This document shows positions 47,386 through 58,800 of a stretch of DNA of 64,000 nt, one piece after another. The stretch's first letter is position 1. The number at the start of each line of letters is the position of its first letter. Made by a program: the position numbers and the translations under genes. This DNA comes from Parapristionchus giblindavisi. Lineage: Eukaryota; Nematoda; Chromadorea; Rhabditida; Diplogasteridae. The DNA lies in assembly GCA_943737045.1 (NCBI GenBank), contig CALSFV010000124.1, positions 62,001 to 126,000 of the forward strand. The letters are read 5' to 3'. A model generated the notes under the pieces. That model was not told the DNA's origin, did not search any database, and worked only from the letters and a program-made list of their open reading frames with translations.

Positions 47386-48951
47386 AAGCATATTAAAGAC
47401 GAAAAACAGTCAGAAATCAGATAAATCAGGAGGCATGAGAGGATGACAGAAGAGTAATCCCTATGAGGCAACCTTTTATCGATCGAAGTGCTGATAATTG
47501 GGCACTACTTCAGAATAGGGTACCAGACCACCGGGTAAGTACAAAAAGATGTGACAAGTGAAATAAACACAAAGGAAAGGACGTTTATAATTGAATGGCA
47601 GGTGTATTTAAGAAAAGAGATTTAGATGTAAATCAATCGATAAAGAAGCTTCGTTATTGACCGTATAAAATACACTTGTTTATTTCGTACGAGAGTAGAC
47701 AGCTACAGCCACAATCTATTTCTATGTTTAGAAAGGGAATCCAAACGAGATAGTAGGTAGATCAGAGAGAGCGAGGAAGGAAGGGAGGAAAACGTGGAGA
47801 GTTAATCGATAGTTCTTTCTCTGTTTAGCAGCCGCTAGTAAGGCAATTATACAAGTACTTTTTATAAGGACTATAACTAATGTTAGATCTACCTATCAAA
47901 TGTGGCACTCGAGATTGATCCGCGGCAGTACTCTAGAAGCCAAGGGCCAGGCAGCGGAGCCTAACTATAAACGCCCCTAGCTCAAGCTTCCGGGTATTTT
48001 GATCCCCTATCCTAGGTTGAATAGGGCTAGTTTTTAGGCGGGCGGCAAAGTCTTGGACCATGTTGATTTTTGACCGTGCCAGATTTCACTAATCTTAGTC
48101 GATTCTTGCGTGAAAGGCCACATACAAAAAAAAACAATAAATAGAAAATAAATAAATAGAAAATAAAAACAAACAAGAGAAAGAATTGAGTTGAAGAGTG
48201 GAACAGTACAAGAGAGAAGAATAGACCGACCGCACTGCGGAGAGAAATGAAATAGAGTGTGCCTTATTATTAAAAAGTAATTTGTATCGTAATTTGCATT
48301 TAATTAAATTTTAATTTTTTAAATTAAATTTTTAATATAACAAAACAACCATTCAGACATCGAACGAAACACAAAAAACCGAAATAGAGTAAAGATAATA
48401 AATATACGCATGCACTCACATCAAATATAAACGATCAATTTAGAACTTCCCAAAGATCAAAGATCAACTGGAGAGAGAAGCCATGAATGAGACAAGATAA
48501 GTAATCCAGGAAAAGAGGGAAGATAAATAAAGTATTCATAAATAGAGTGTAGGTATAGTACAGAAAAAAAGAAACACAAAGTAAAGATAATGAAGTGACG
48601 CGACCAAGGAAAAGTTAGGACAGTGAAACCATGCTTACACAATTTGATCAGCAGATCAACAAATACTTGAACGAATTGAACATATTCTAGCTCCGCCCAT
48701 TTAACCGCGTGGGCTTGGACACCGCATCACGTTAGTTCAATCATAAGAGGGTATATGAACAATTGCCGGGAAATACAACGCACACCGTAATCTATTTTTC
48801 AAATTTGAAATTCCTAATTTTCATGACCCTGCGAAATCGATTGGCTCCGCGGTGTGTACATACATCAGAAAGGATTCCCAATCTAGAATCAATACGAATG
48901 CATGTTATGGTTATGATTATGCAAAGGAAATAAACGATTGAAAATTTTCTT
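47386..48951. other. Intergenic; solo end of a foldback element
   Basis: No gene supported. About 48,063-48,123 matches one terminus of the ATATGAGGCCGTTT family (GACCGTGCCAGATTTCACTAA..). A CACGTTAGTTCAATC left end lies at about 48,728. Otherwise AT-rich. The KDM7 promoter or first exons may lie in the left part. Confidence 0.5.
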
Positions 48952-50675
48952 TTAATTTATTTGACTACCAATATGACAAAAAATCTCTTCATATTTGTAA
49001 TGTCCATCTCTGTCATGTCTCAACGTCGACTGTTTTATTGGCATAACAACAGAACTCGAGATCGTTACAAGGTGCAAGATCCAAATCTGTGATTTGCTGT
49101 ACTTGGAAAGGGATAAGAAGACATATGAGGACGTCGATCGATCGATAATCATGAACGGGTAGATCAGCAAGTCTTGTTCTTCCTCGAACAATTGCTCTTC
49201 TTGGTCTGGTCCGGAGATGGCTGCATCATGCTGCTGGGGGCACCTTCGTGCACTGTCCCGGTGCTGGAAATAACGTTTACGAAAACACATGTCTAATGTA
49301 AATTATACACAATCAAACAATACATCTAGGAGCTATCAAAATTAGTTATAACGTAATTTTGACAGAAGTTTTATCTGATAATAACTATGCTCATTTGATG
49401 TCATATATTATTGATTTTCACTTTCGCCTCTCTCTGTTTGTTGTTAAAGATATATGCAACAAAATAATGTAAGTTGACTATTAAAAGATAATATTTTTTT
49501 GCGTTTGTCCATAAAAAATCAGTCGTCGATAGCTCTCAATAGTGCAGGTACCGTACACATGCCCTTTCTGCTTCCCACATCCGGAGATGGACCTTCAGCC
49601 TCCGTAGTCGTCGATGTGTTGGTCGTTGAGCTCTGGAAAATCAATATCAGGATAGGCATCGGATTACTGTAGATTTTGCATGCTCTATGTAGTTATAGAA
49701 TTATCATAATAAACTTTTTTGTAATCTAACTCAATGGTTCTACTGAAGCTGGCCAACCCTATCGGGTAAATGTTCACTGTCTACAACCTAATGGCCGAAA
49801 CAGTTAATCTCGCGTCTACTAATCATGAGTACATTTGCATGTTTAACTATATCTTTTTTCTATTTTAATTTCCGCTCAGTACCCCTTTAGTAATCACTTC
49901 GAGTTCGTATTCGAAGGGTGGCCCGTTGTATAATATAGCCTCTCCCCAGTCGAGTGGCTCGTTCCGTGACAGCTTTCGCTTCTGATAAAGATCAAAGATC
50001 AAAGATCATAGCTTAGTAGGTACCTCTCCAATCTTTTTGAGGATCGAATACAATCCGGAATAGTCGGGAATGGACTCGTATGAGAGCGAGTCGATATAGC
50101 TGGAAAGATCAAAGATCAGCAAGGGTGAGATCAAATAATAATAATACTTTATCACGTTCGCACATTGGTGCGGTGGGTCATAGCAGGGGTCCTTCACAAA
50201 TCAATGGGTTTCCTTTCTTCCATTCATCTGCTATCGTGTCGTATCTTGATGTGTTCTTTATACATCTGCGCTAACCACGAAGTAGAATCCAGAAAATAAT
50301 CCATTAAAAGTAGAAGTTGATAACCCACGTAGCAGAAAGAGCTCCGTCCGATATGGCTGCATGATGTAGGAAATACAGCTCCCGGTTTTCCAAACACCTT
50401 CTGGGAGGGGATCCAACTGTGTTCCTAATCTGTAGATGGAATAGACGAGGGAGGGGATAGTCGACAATGGTCACATAGACAATAATGTCAGACCGACCGC
50501 ACGCTAGACAGAAATAGCAGAAGGATGAGAATCATACCACTAGACAATCAAAGATCAAAGATCAAACTCACTCGAGGATCTTGCGAAATTCCTTTACTGG
50601 CCCTTTCTTCATGTGTTCATCAAAAATCTCCTTCTTACGCCATTCGTTCTTCTTGGCCAATACATCTTCTCTCTC
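48952..50675 (-). CDS. Tau-tubulin-kinase/CK1-like protein, C-terminal part only
   Basis: Exons 50572-50675, 50024-50099, 49883-49981, 49552-49632, 48952-49263 chain in exact phase. They encode the end of a TTBK-type kinase domain: KKNEWRKKEIFDEHMKKGPV, then DYIDSLSYESIPDYSGLYSI and KRKLSRNEPLDWGEAILYNG, followed by a Ser/Thr-rich tail. YIDSLxYxxxPDY and a following DW are hallmarks of the CK1/TTBK family, which is greatly expanded in nematodes, often in sperm. The ATP-binding loop, HRD and DFG parts are not found to the right (50.7-61 kb). A possible stray exon is at 51,772-51,813 (NNEWPTEEITETRLTHLEES), but its phase does not fit. Either the N-lobe is lost, or its exons were displaced. Confidence 0.72.
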
Positions 50676-51019
50676 CTGAACAAAAATCAATCAATAATTC
50701 TCCCTGCACTGACGGCGAATTTTCTTAGAGAACCTGTACCTAGCCGAGTTATCTCAGAATAAGTTATCTCACTTTGCCAACATCTCTCACCTTTGAGAGA
50801 TAGGTTAGCTCACTTCTGCTTTGAGACACAGTGTCTCTCACAATTGAGTGATAGGTTATCTTACTTTCCAGAGCTCCGCTCATATTGTTTTTTGTTTGTT
50901 TTAATACTCGTTTGTTGTATTTTTTGTCTAATATTTATTGTTTTTTTTTCTAAATAAATTTTGTGCTAATTGTGTTTTCGTTACAATACAATGTTGATCT
51001 TTGAATTATAGAAGAGTAC
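50676..51019. other. Intergenic with reiterated TTATCTCA words
   Basis: About 50,740-50,875 repeats GTTATCTCA, TCTCTCAC and GAGATAGGTTA; otherwise AT-rich with no gene. Confidence 0.45.
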
Positions 51020-51262
51020 ATGATTAATTGTCCATATGAATATTGTAATGAAGATTTCACGGATGATGGCACTTTGACATGTCATCTCAGATCAATGCAT
51101 ATAGGAGATAATGGAAAGGTTTAAAAATAGCATTTATTCATAACAAAAATAATCGAAGATGAGCAGGCGCGGATAATATGCCGAAGGTGTCCAACAAGGC
51201 CCAATTTGAGGGCGTATCGGCAACATTGGGCTTCTTACCACGACAGCGGTATGTGTTTGTAA
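51020..51262 (+). CDS. Two-zinc-finger protein, second family member
   Basis: Two exons (51020-51118, 51167-51262) join in phase. Finger 1 CPYEYCNEDF..H....H and finger 2 CRRCPTRPNLRAYRQHWASY with a final H. The spacing C-x4-C-H-x4-H then C-x2-C-W-H-type matches the ORF at 30,773. It may splice on at 51,250 (CG|GTATGT) rather than stop at TAA. No TIR was identified around it, so whether it is element-borne is unknown. Confidence 0.45.
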
Positions 51263-51870
51263 TCAGATTCGATTCTGAAAAGTATATACATGATTATGCA
51301 CCAACACGATTGGCCAACTCTTTCATACATAAACAAAAAGAGCAATTAGTACTAAACATTTTGGGGAAATGAATCGTCAGATCAAAGATCAATTGTTGAA
51401 TTCCTGCTAAAAATCGAATTCTCTAACTGTGTATGAATATGAATTAGTTCTGTATCCTTCTTACAAGTATTCTTAAAAGAATTAGTATACAAGTTCATAT
51501 ATGAGCGCGGCGCGGCACATGTCTTACGGGTTTGACCATTACTTAGAAACTGTATTTCCTTGGACAGCTAATTGTAAGTAAGAACGAGCATATTGTTGCC
51601 TCGCACTCACACAGTACCTTATCTCATTGTTACTGCCAATAAGTTTGATTGTCGGACTATATTGAAATGCTCCGTCAAACGGTTACGGTAGCTCCAGAAC
51701 CAAAATTCATATTGATACCCATATCTCTGTTATCATACCTTTTATTGGACTCCTCCAGATGAGTTAGCCTCGTTTCTGTAATCTCCTCTGTCGGCCACTC
51801 ATTGTTATCTGGAAATATAATACAAATAATTTTTTTCATAGCCTTCATGTATTTTTTGTTTCATCAACTT

Positions 51871-52111
51871 AGTTGAGTATGCACTATACTTGTACTTATC
51901 CTACATACCCACCGCTCAATATATTATAGGAACATTACTAGGATGACTAATGGAATGATCGATTGGTCTGCAGAGATGTCTGCAGATTATGCTAAGGCGC
52001 CACCTGGATATATAAGAAGATCATTCCCTTGTCCCAATCACACTCCCCACTACGTGCTTAATAAAGTCTTGTAGTGATGGCTCTCTTGTCCAATTGCACA
52101 TTACTATAACT
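51871..52111 (+). repeat. 5' LTR
   Basis: 241 bases starting AGTTGAGTATGCACTATAC. Contains TATATAAGAAG (about 52,008-52,018) as promoter and AATAAAG (about 52,059) as polyA signal. Confidence 0.95.
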
Positions 52112-52130
52112 GGCGACCAGAGATCGAATC
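52111..52130 (+). promoter_or_regulatory. Primer-binding site
   Basis: TGGCGACCAGAGATCGAATC at the 5' LTR edge; its complement ends ..TCGCCA like a tRNA 3' end preceded by TTCGA of a T loop. Confidence 0.75.
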
Positions 52131-52615
52131 TCAAGTATGCCTGAAGTCGGTAATAGCAGCAATACTCCAACCACCTCGTCCTCAGTGACGCTAAGTTCGG
52201 AGCCTGGACTGTATAGAGGAGAAACCCGCCCGGACCTTACACTACTGGTACTGAGTGGCGTGTGTGGCATAGACGTTTCGAGAATTTCCTGACTCCCCAG
52301 GATGTGACCTCGGAAGATAAAAAAACGTCTGATATTCTTGGATGAAATCGGTCCAGAGAATTATGCCATGTTGGAGAGTCTCTGGCCATCCTGGGATCTA
52401 AAGACTCAGACTTATGAGACTGGTAGTGACCTTAAAGAATCGGTATAAGCCGAAGGTATTGCTTCTACCTGAGAGATCCAGACTGATGAAGTTGGTACAG
52501 AAGTCAGATCAGAGTCTGTCTGAGTACTAGGCGGAGATCCAACACGCTGCTAAGACATGCGAATTAAAGGAAGTTACGGACGCCCGGGATTTGTTAGTGT
52601 CTATAACATTCCTGA

Positions 52616-53545
52616 GTGGACTTAAATCCGACAATATTCCTTAAGCTGCTCAAGCAATCTACGAAAACTTCGAATGAGTTGCTTGAGTTAGCTGAGGCAC
52701 AGGAACGCGTAGTGAGCGGAGTCCCCGTCGTGAGATATCAGGGAGTCTCTGTACACGGCGTGGTGAATACCCAACCCAAGTACCCAAACCAGAAGGGTCA
52801 TGGGAAGAAGGGTCAGAACGGTCGAAGAGGTATAGGCAAACCGAATCACCGTTACCGAAGCGATGAGAACCCGCACGGTGGTCAAGGAACTGGTCAGGGA
52901 AGTAAGAAAAAGTTTGAGATCCCGAGAGATAGAAGACCAGTTTGTTTTACCTGTCGAATGCCAGGCCATAAGGCATCTGAATGTAGGCTGAACACCAGGA
53001 AGGCGCACTTGGTTGAGACTGACGATTTCACGGGAGAATCGTCGTATCTCCAGACCTATGCAGTCGAGCAGGTGAACAGACCACCGAAGTGCAAGATCAT
53101 TACCCAAATCAAGTCGAAACCCGTGTCCTTTGAGTTGGACACTGGGTCGGGACTGACAATTGTCGGAGTCCAGACTTGGAACCTATTGGGTAAACCTAAC
53201 CTCGCGCCCATTGAAGTGGAGGCGGTAGCTTATTCCGGAACACAGCTACGCTTCCTGGGTGTCATGAAGGTTGAGGTGAACTGGCAGAATCAGAGAAGCC
53301 AGTTGAAGATCCTTGTTCTCGATCGTCCCGCCCCCTCCTTGTGGGGAAGAGATGCTATCGAAAGGTTCGCGATGGATCTCGGGCCCGTCTACAGAGATGG
53401 AATCCAGTCGGTTCAGGAAACCGATAGAGTAGAGCTAGCCAGAGAATTGGATTCCATTCTGAAAAAGAACGCGGAGCTGTTTAAGAAGGAACTTGGGAGG
53501 TGCACCTCGTCGAAAGCGAGTCTCAAGTTCAAACAGCCAATCTGA
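52616..53545 (+). CDS. Gag nucleocapsid plus aspartic protease (Gypsy element)
   Basis: 309 codons open to TGA. A CCHC zinc knuckle CFTCRMPGHKASEC at residues 110-123 follows a basic Gly/Lys-rich region. The protease active site ELDTGSG is at about 173-179, with the LWGRD-type flap/end motif near 245. Upstream gag text (about 52,250-52,615) is present but carries stops, so the true gag start is farther left. Confidence 0.85.
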   Translation: MDLNPTIFLKLLKQSTKTSNELLELAEAQERVVSGVPVVRYQGVSVHGVVNTQPKYPNQKGHGKKGQNGRRGIGKPNHRYRSDENPHGGQGTGQGSKKKFEIPRDRRPVCFTCRMPGHKASECRLNTRKAHLVETDDFTGESSYLQTYAVEQVNRPPKCKIITQIKSKPVSFELDTGSGLTIVGVQTWNLLGKPNLAPIEVEAVAYSGTQLRFLGVMKVEVNWQNQRSQLKILVLDRPAPSLWGRDAIERFAMDLGPVYRDGIQSVQETDRVELARELDSILKKNAELFKKELGRCTSSKASLKFKQPI

Positions 53546-53589
53546 GGCCGCGGTTCTTTAGGGCCAGACCAGTGCCATTTGCGGTCAGG

Positions 53590-54010
53590 GCCTAGGTAGA
53601 CGAGGCGATTGAAAGTATGGTCAGACAAGGTAGCCTGAGGGCTGTGGACCATACGGAATGGGCGACACCGTTGGTGTTCGTACCGAAACCCGATGGAAGA
53701 GTGAGACTCTGTGGAGATTTCAAGGTTACGGTGAACACGGAGTTAGATATTAATCAGTACCCGTTACCGAAACCCGATGACCTGTTCTATATGTTGAATG
53801 ATGGTCAGAAATTCTCCAAAATAGACCTGAAAGATGCCTATACTCAGGTTGAATGAAGAGTCTAAGAAATATCTGGTATTGAATACGCGAAAAGGGTTGT
53901 TTCAATACCAGAGACTTCCATTCGGAGTAGCCTCGGTATCTGCGATCTTTCAAAAGATCATGGAGCAGACCTTGGCTGGGATCCCTGGAGTGCTTGTTAC
54001 CTAGATGACG
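53590..54010 (+). pseudogene. Reverse transcriptase (Gypsy element), frame-broken
   Basis: EWATPLVFVPKPDGRVRLCG and KIDLKDAYTQVE mark RT blocks 1-3. After a stop at about 53,854 the frame shifts, and the catalytic YLDD is at 53,998-54,009. Confidence 0.85.
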
Positions 54011-54186
54011 TCACTATCACAGCAGGCAATGATAAGGAACACCTATCGAGAGGTAGTAATGTGTGTCTCGGATGAGACAAGTAGGGTTCCGTCTGGCTTG
54101 TGAAAAGTGCGCATTTATGGTTGAACAAATTGAGTTCTTGGGCCATATCGTGAATAAGGAGGGAATCTCCTGAGAAAATAGCAGCG

Positions 54187-54600
54187 ATGCTCGATATGCC
54201 GGCCCCAAAGAACGTCAGAGAAGTGGAATCCTTCCTAGGGATGGTGAACTATTATGGAAAGTTCATACCACACCTATCCACTTTGGCAGCCCTGAATGCA
54301 CTCCGGAAGAAGGATGAAATATTCCTTTGGGCAGAGGCTCAGAAAAACGCATATGATATGATCAAGAAAAGACTCACAGAGGTTGATGTCTTAGCACACT
54401 ATGATCCGGAAGTGCCGGTGTACTTAGCGACGGACGCGTCGAAGTACTGAATAGGTGCAGTGATATATCATAGATTTCCAGATGGCACGGAAAAAGTGAT
54501 AGCGTTTGCCTCTCGCGCCCTGACGAAAACAGAGAGAAACTTTTCTCAGATTGAGAAAGAGGCCTGTAAGGTGTAGTGTACTATGGAGAAAGTTCACGCG
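54187..54600 (+). pseudogene. RT connection and RNase H (Gypsy element), with stop
   Basis: EVESFLGMVNYYGKFIPH, then the RNase H start VYLATDASKY, a stop at 54,448, and continuing IGAVIYH and [10 protein letters not shown] in the same frame. Confidence 0.85.
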
Positions 54601-54697
54601 GTTGACTGATCACCAACCGTTGGGAAAGATCTATGTACCTAAACTTAAGACACCGGTAATTGCTGCAAAGCGATTGTATCGATGAGGCCTGAAACTG

Positions 54698-55682
54698 ATG
54701 TTGTACGTGTTCGACATCGAGTACAGGAATACTCTGGAATTCGGGAAGGCCGATGGGCTGATAAGGCTTCCGCGAAGATCCGAGATTCCGTCAGCATATT
54801 TGGTTCAGTCAGAAGATGAAATAACCCGATGGGCTAAGAGATGCCTGACTGAACTGCCTGTGACTAGAGAACAAATAGTACAGGAGACACAGAAAGACTT
54901 GGTGTTGAGGAAAGTGTCTGAAATGCTGAAAAGGGTACCGTCCGCTAAAGATGCGAAGGACCCAGAATACCGACCGTATGTCGAAAGACTACAAGAGCTG
55001 TCAGAATCGGAGGGATTTCTGTCATGGCTAGGTCGAGTGATCATCCCGCGTGCGTTGCAAGGAGTGATTCTAAAAGAACTTGCATGAGAATCACTATGGT
55101 AGCGCGAGGATGTAGGCACTAGCTAGATCGAGGCTATGGTTTCCTGTTATGGAAGTGCAGATCGATAAGCTAGCGAAGATGTGCCCGGTGTGTGCGGTAT
55201 TGGGTCACCAACTGACCAAGACCCCGCTGCACCCTTGGGAGGTACCTGATAGACCCTGGCAACGACTTCACATTGAATTTTGTGGGCCAGTAGAGAAGTC
55301 TATGTGGTTGATAATAGTGGATGCCAAGTCGAAATGGCCAGAGGCAATTAAGATGGGAAATATTACTGCCCAATCCACTATAAGCAAGTTGAAAGCGTTA
55401 TTTGCTATTCACGGTAACCCCGAGCAGATAGTAAGCGATAATGGACCTCAGTTGAATTCGAAAGAGTTTGAAGAGTACTGTCGAGGCCAGAATATAGAGC
55501 ACTTGCTGACACCACCGTACCATCCTAACAGTAAGGGAGAGGAAGAACGTTTCGTTCAGACCTTGAAAAGAATGCTAGAGAAAGGCATTCGTAGTGGTAA
55601 ATTCCTGGAAGATACAGTAACCGGATTGTTGGTACAGTATCGAGGAAGTTGGATAGATGGGAAGATTATGAGGAGGAAGTAA
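54698..55682 (+). pseudogene. Integrase (Gypsy element), interrupted
   Basis: The linker and N-terminal zinc region (54,698-55,087) is separated by a stop from the catalytic core at 55,149-55,682. The core has the zinc pair MCPVC, then HIEFCGP (D expected at the first acidic position), VSDNGPQ (second D) and SKGEEERFVQT (third E). No chromodomain seen. Confidence 0.85.
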
Positions 55683-56292
55683 TCCGGAGTAAGGTAGTTG
55701 TGGTACCCACGGTACCGTTACCGAAGATCCCGGATTGAACCGAAGAGGGAAGGGAGACCGGTCAGAAACCGGAGAGTCCCTGAAAGGTTCGACCCCTCAA
55801 AACTATAAACCACTAGAGATCGGGAGGAGATGTAGAGTATTCGAACTCCTTCCGCCCCATGCTAAAGGAAGAAGTAGAAGGTGATTACGAAAGTATGATT
55901 CGAACTTCCTTGGGGTCTTGTTATCATAAGGAGACGTAGAAGTGATCTTTGTAACTTCGAACTCCTTTGTCTGTGAAAGATGAATTTACATCTGAGAAAG
56001 TACAGACCGTGCAAATTATTTGCAAGGGATTATCCTAAATGAGTTGGAACAAAGTGATTACCATGTATGTTACTGCGAGAAGTAGCATCTAAGCGAGTCT
56101 ATGGTAGGCATAGCACCGGTCTATTGCATACGCATGTGCCCGGGTTTTAACGCCTATGCTAAGCGGAGAGACTTGGTTGACCTAAAACCATTGCTAACTC
56201 TCTGTTACAGCACTCACTAGTATCTGAACCGCAATAGTCATTGTATACTGTCTGTATGGATAAAGTATGACATTGATTTGTTGGTAGTTCAC
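55683..56292 (+). other. Gypsy element 3' region, non-coding
   Basis: End of pol remnants and untranslated text; repeated TTCGAACTCCTT / GAAGTAGAAG words at 55,840-55,965. No separate envelope gene seen. Confidence 0.6.
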
Positions 56293-56305
56293 AAATGAGG
56301 GGAGG
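56293..56305 (+). promoter_or_regulatory. Polypurine tract
   Basis: AAATGAGGGGAGG immediately before the 3' LTR; second-strand primer site. Confidence 0.8.
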
Positions 56306-56546
56306 AGTTGAGTATGCACTATACTTGTACTTATCCTACATACCCACCGCTCAATATATTATAGGAACATTACTAGGATGACTAATGGAATGATCGATTG
56401 GTCTGCAGAGATGTCTGCAGATTATGCTAAGGCGCCACCTGGATATATAAGAAGATCATTCCCTTGTCCCAATCACACTCCCCACTACGTGCTTAATAAA
56501 GTCTTGTAGTGATGGCTCTCTTGTCCAATTGCACATTACTATAACT
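56306..56546 (+). repeat. 3' LTR
   Basis: 241 bases, apparently identical to the 5' LTR, followed by the AACTT duplication. Confidence 0.95.
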
Positions 56547-56954
56547 AACTTCATTATGATCTGAATTCATGAAATTCAATCCGGTTAGAATTTTTTAGAT
56601 AAGGTTCACGTAACTAGAAATCAAGGCTGGGATTATCAATTTTCCGAATTTTCCGATTTTACGACATTTTTCCAACGAGCAGTCTCCAACAATAATCATA
56701 ACGAATTTTCGCCCCACCCTATTTCGAAAATCGACCCACTATATAAAAGAATCCTGCCAGGGCGTCGAAAATGTTTGATTTCTATCGGAGATATACTGTA
56801 GAGAGACAAACAGACCGAAATCGTGTGCAAAAATCGTTCAAGAGATTCAAGAATCATACATATGTGGTGACGGTCCTTCTCTTATAATTCCATTAATCGA
56901 TAGGGGTGATCTACCGTATCGATCGTATCGTAGCCATGTGAAGGTGGTGGGGCT

Positions 56955-57718
56955 TCAATCCCAGAAGCTTGAGCATCTGTAAGATTAAAATCAATAAATA
57001 AATAAAATAAATCAATAACACATTATTATTGATAATTCTTACATCTTTAGACATGGGAGGAGTGACGGGTCGTGGAAGGGGTAATGTGTTCTTGTGATTC
57101 TCCCGTTTTCTTTTCCCTTTTCTTGTTCTTTCACTTCTTCCCACAGCTTATCCAATGCCGTTTGCATCTTTCGCCAGCTGCAAATCGATAATTATCCTAC
57201 AAGAAATCAATAATAAGTAAAAAAGAACCGTACCCTTTCCTCTCCTTTTTGTTCTTTGATTCACTTCCACTCTTTTCCTCGATGATGTGGATGACCTCTC
57301 CGATACATGAGCAGATGACCGCGAGTTCAGGGGCGTCGACGTGGAAGCGGGCGGATCCGTCCGGACGCGGCCTGAAAATGTCAAAGATTAAATATTGATT
57401 GATATCTAATCAATAATGTATCACATAACTTCGAATCAATGGGGACAGCGTCCTTGATCGACACGAGCACGCGTGAGATATTATAATTGACCAGAACACT
57501 CTCAAGATGAGCAAATGTATATTATGGTAAGAGATGAAAGAACAACCAACCATACAGACGAGTTGAACGCAAAGGCAGTCTCAGCTGGGGTCCATTGACA
57601 ACGAGGTACAACCTAAACCGATCGATAGATCGATAATGACCGGTACAATCATCATCTACCGTACCTTATCTCCTTCAATGACCACAGTCGTTCCCAATAG
57701 CCGTCTCACTCTAGCCAT
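56955..57718 (-). CDS. Hypothetical 158-aa protein
   Basis: Six exons chain in exact phase: 57665-57718 (MARVRRLLGTTVVIEGDK), 57556-57612, 57430-57500, 57234-57371, 57043-57177, 56955-56976 (TGA); 477 bases in total. Middle text includes CQWTPAETAFAFNSS, FHVDAPELAVICSCIGEV and a Lys/Glu-rich segment, then KLWEEVKEQEKGKENG. Family not recognised; no signal peptide. An in-frame TAA lies shortly before the ATG. It follows the XRN1-like fragment in the same orientation, so it might be the distant 3' part of that locus, but I could not link the phases. Confidence 0.6.
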
Positions 57719-58800
57719 TGCAGTTCCGGTCCATTAATCTAAGTAATCAATCAATAATTTTACTCTTACTTCCATACTTCCATGCGCATATTCACTCATG
57801 AAATGTTCCGAATTGGTAACATTCCTGCTGCCTCTTCCTCCACCCCCCCCCCATATTTCACCGATTCGCCTTGGCGACGGACATCCTTCACAAGACTATC
57901 TAACAGATATTCCCGATCCCATCCTTGATGCGTTCATTTGAAGGAATAAAATATTATATTATATTATTATATAATATTATAAAAGCAATAGTCTTCCCCA
58001 ATATATTGGTGCCCCAAACTTTCGAACAACCCCAAAACTGGACTAGAATCCAAAGACCATAACACGTAGGTGTTCAATAATATGCCCCCTCACCTATAAT
58101 TTGAATTTCTTCTCCGTGTACTGTACAGCTCATTTGCATCCAATTCAGTATCCACAAACTGAAATATCAACCAACCACCCATTTTAGGAGATTGCAAAAG
58201 GCCAGCAACGATACTTCTGTAAATGGTTATTCCCATTTACAGCAAAATATTATGACATAGAGTACAGTGATCCATTAAAGACACGCCCAGAACTAATTTT
58301 ATTCTACATTCTGGCAACGCACTCTCGCAAACAAAGAAAGCGAGAGAACATTACCAGAGTGGAGAGTTTAAAATCACATACCGTATTCTTCTCTGCTTCT
58401 CCATTCTCATTGTATCATCTCTTGTAGTCAGTCCAGATCATCTCAGTCCAGATCTCCTCTACCATAGCCGCCAAATTGAGAGATCAAAGATCAGATGTGC
58501 AGTTAGAGATCAAAGATCAGATGTCCAGTAAGAGATCAAAGATCACATATGCAGTTACAGATCAACGATCAGATGTGCCTTTCCATTCCTTTCCAGATCT
58601 TGGGAGAATGGAGAGAAGCATGGATGGCTTACGTGATGCCATATTGAATACCTTAACGGAAGAGTATGAATATATTATCAACAAACAAGGAACAACTAGT
58701 TAGGGTAATGATCAAAGTAGAATGCTAATGACAATCAATAACATTTATACTGGTTTTACTGTGAATAGGTCTGACCTTAGCATAACACTCTCAATTGTAC
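57719..58800. other. Intergenic with a MITE and a 27-base tandem array
   Basis: 58,278-58,378 is the fourth AAGGCACACCCC-type MITE, here AAGACACGCCC. 58,476-58,575 holds four ~27-base units built on GAGATCAAAGATCA(G/C)ATGTGC. No gene supported. Confidence 0.6.

Larger units (their letters stand above)
51871..56546 (+). mobile_element. Ty3/Gypsy LTR retrotransposon, complete ends, broken interior
   Basis: 4.68 kb with 241-base LTRs that look identical by eye, terminal AGTT..AACT, and a 5-base target duplication AACTT (51,866-51,870 and 56,547-56,551). Order: primer-binding site, gag with CCHC knuckle, aspartic protease, RT, RNase H, integrase, polypurine tract. RT-RNaseH-integrase order places it in Ty3/Gypsy. 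pol is cut by several stops and frame changes, so this copy could not act alone. Confidence 0.95.

Noticed and set aside
50258..50467. Extra exon of the kinase gene
   Set aside because: No frame matches kinase text, and the flanking exons already join in phase without it.
58476..58575. CRISPR-like array
   Set aside because: Units are contiguous tandem repeats without unique spacers and the genome is eukaryotic. The same applies to 15,343-15,685 and 38,560-38,760.
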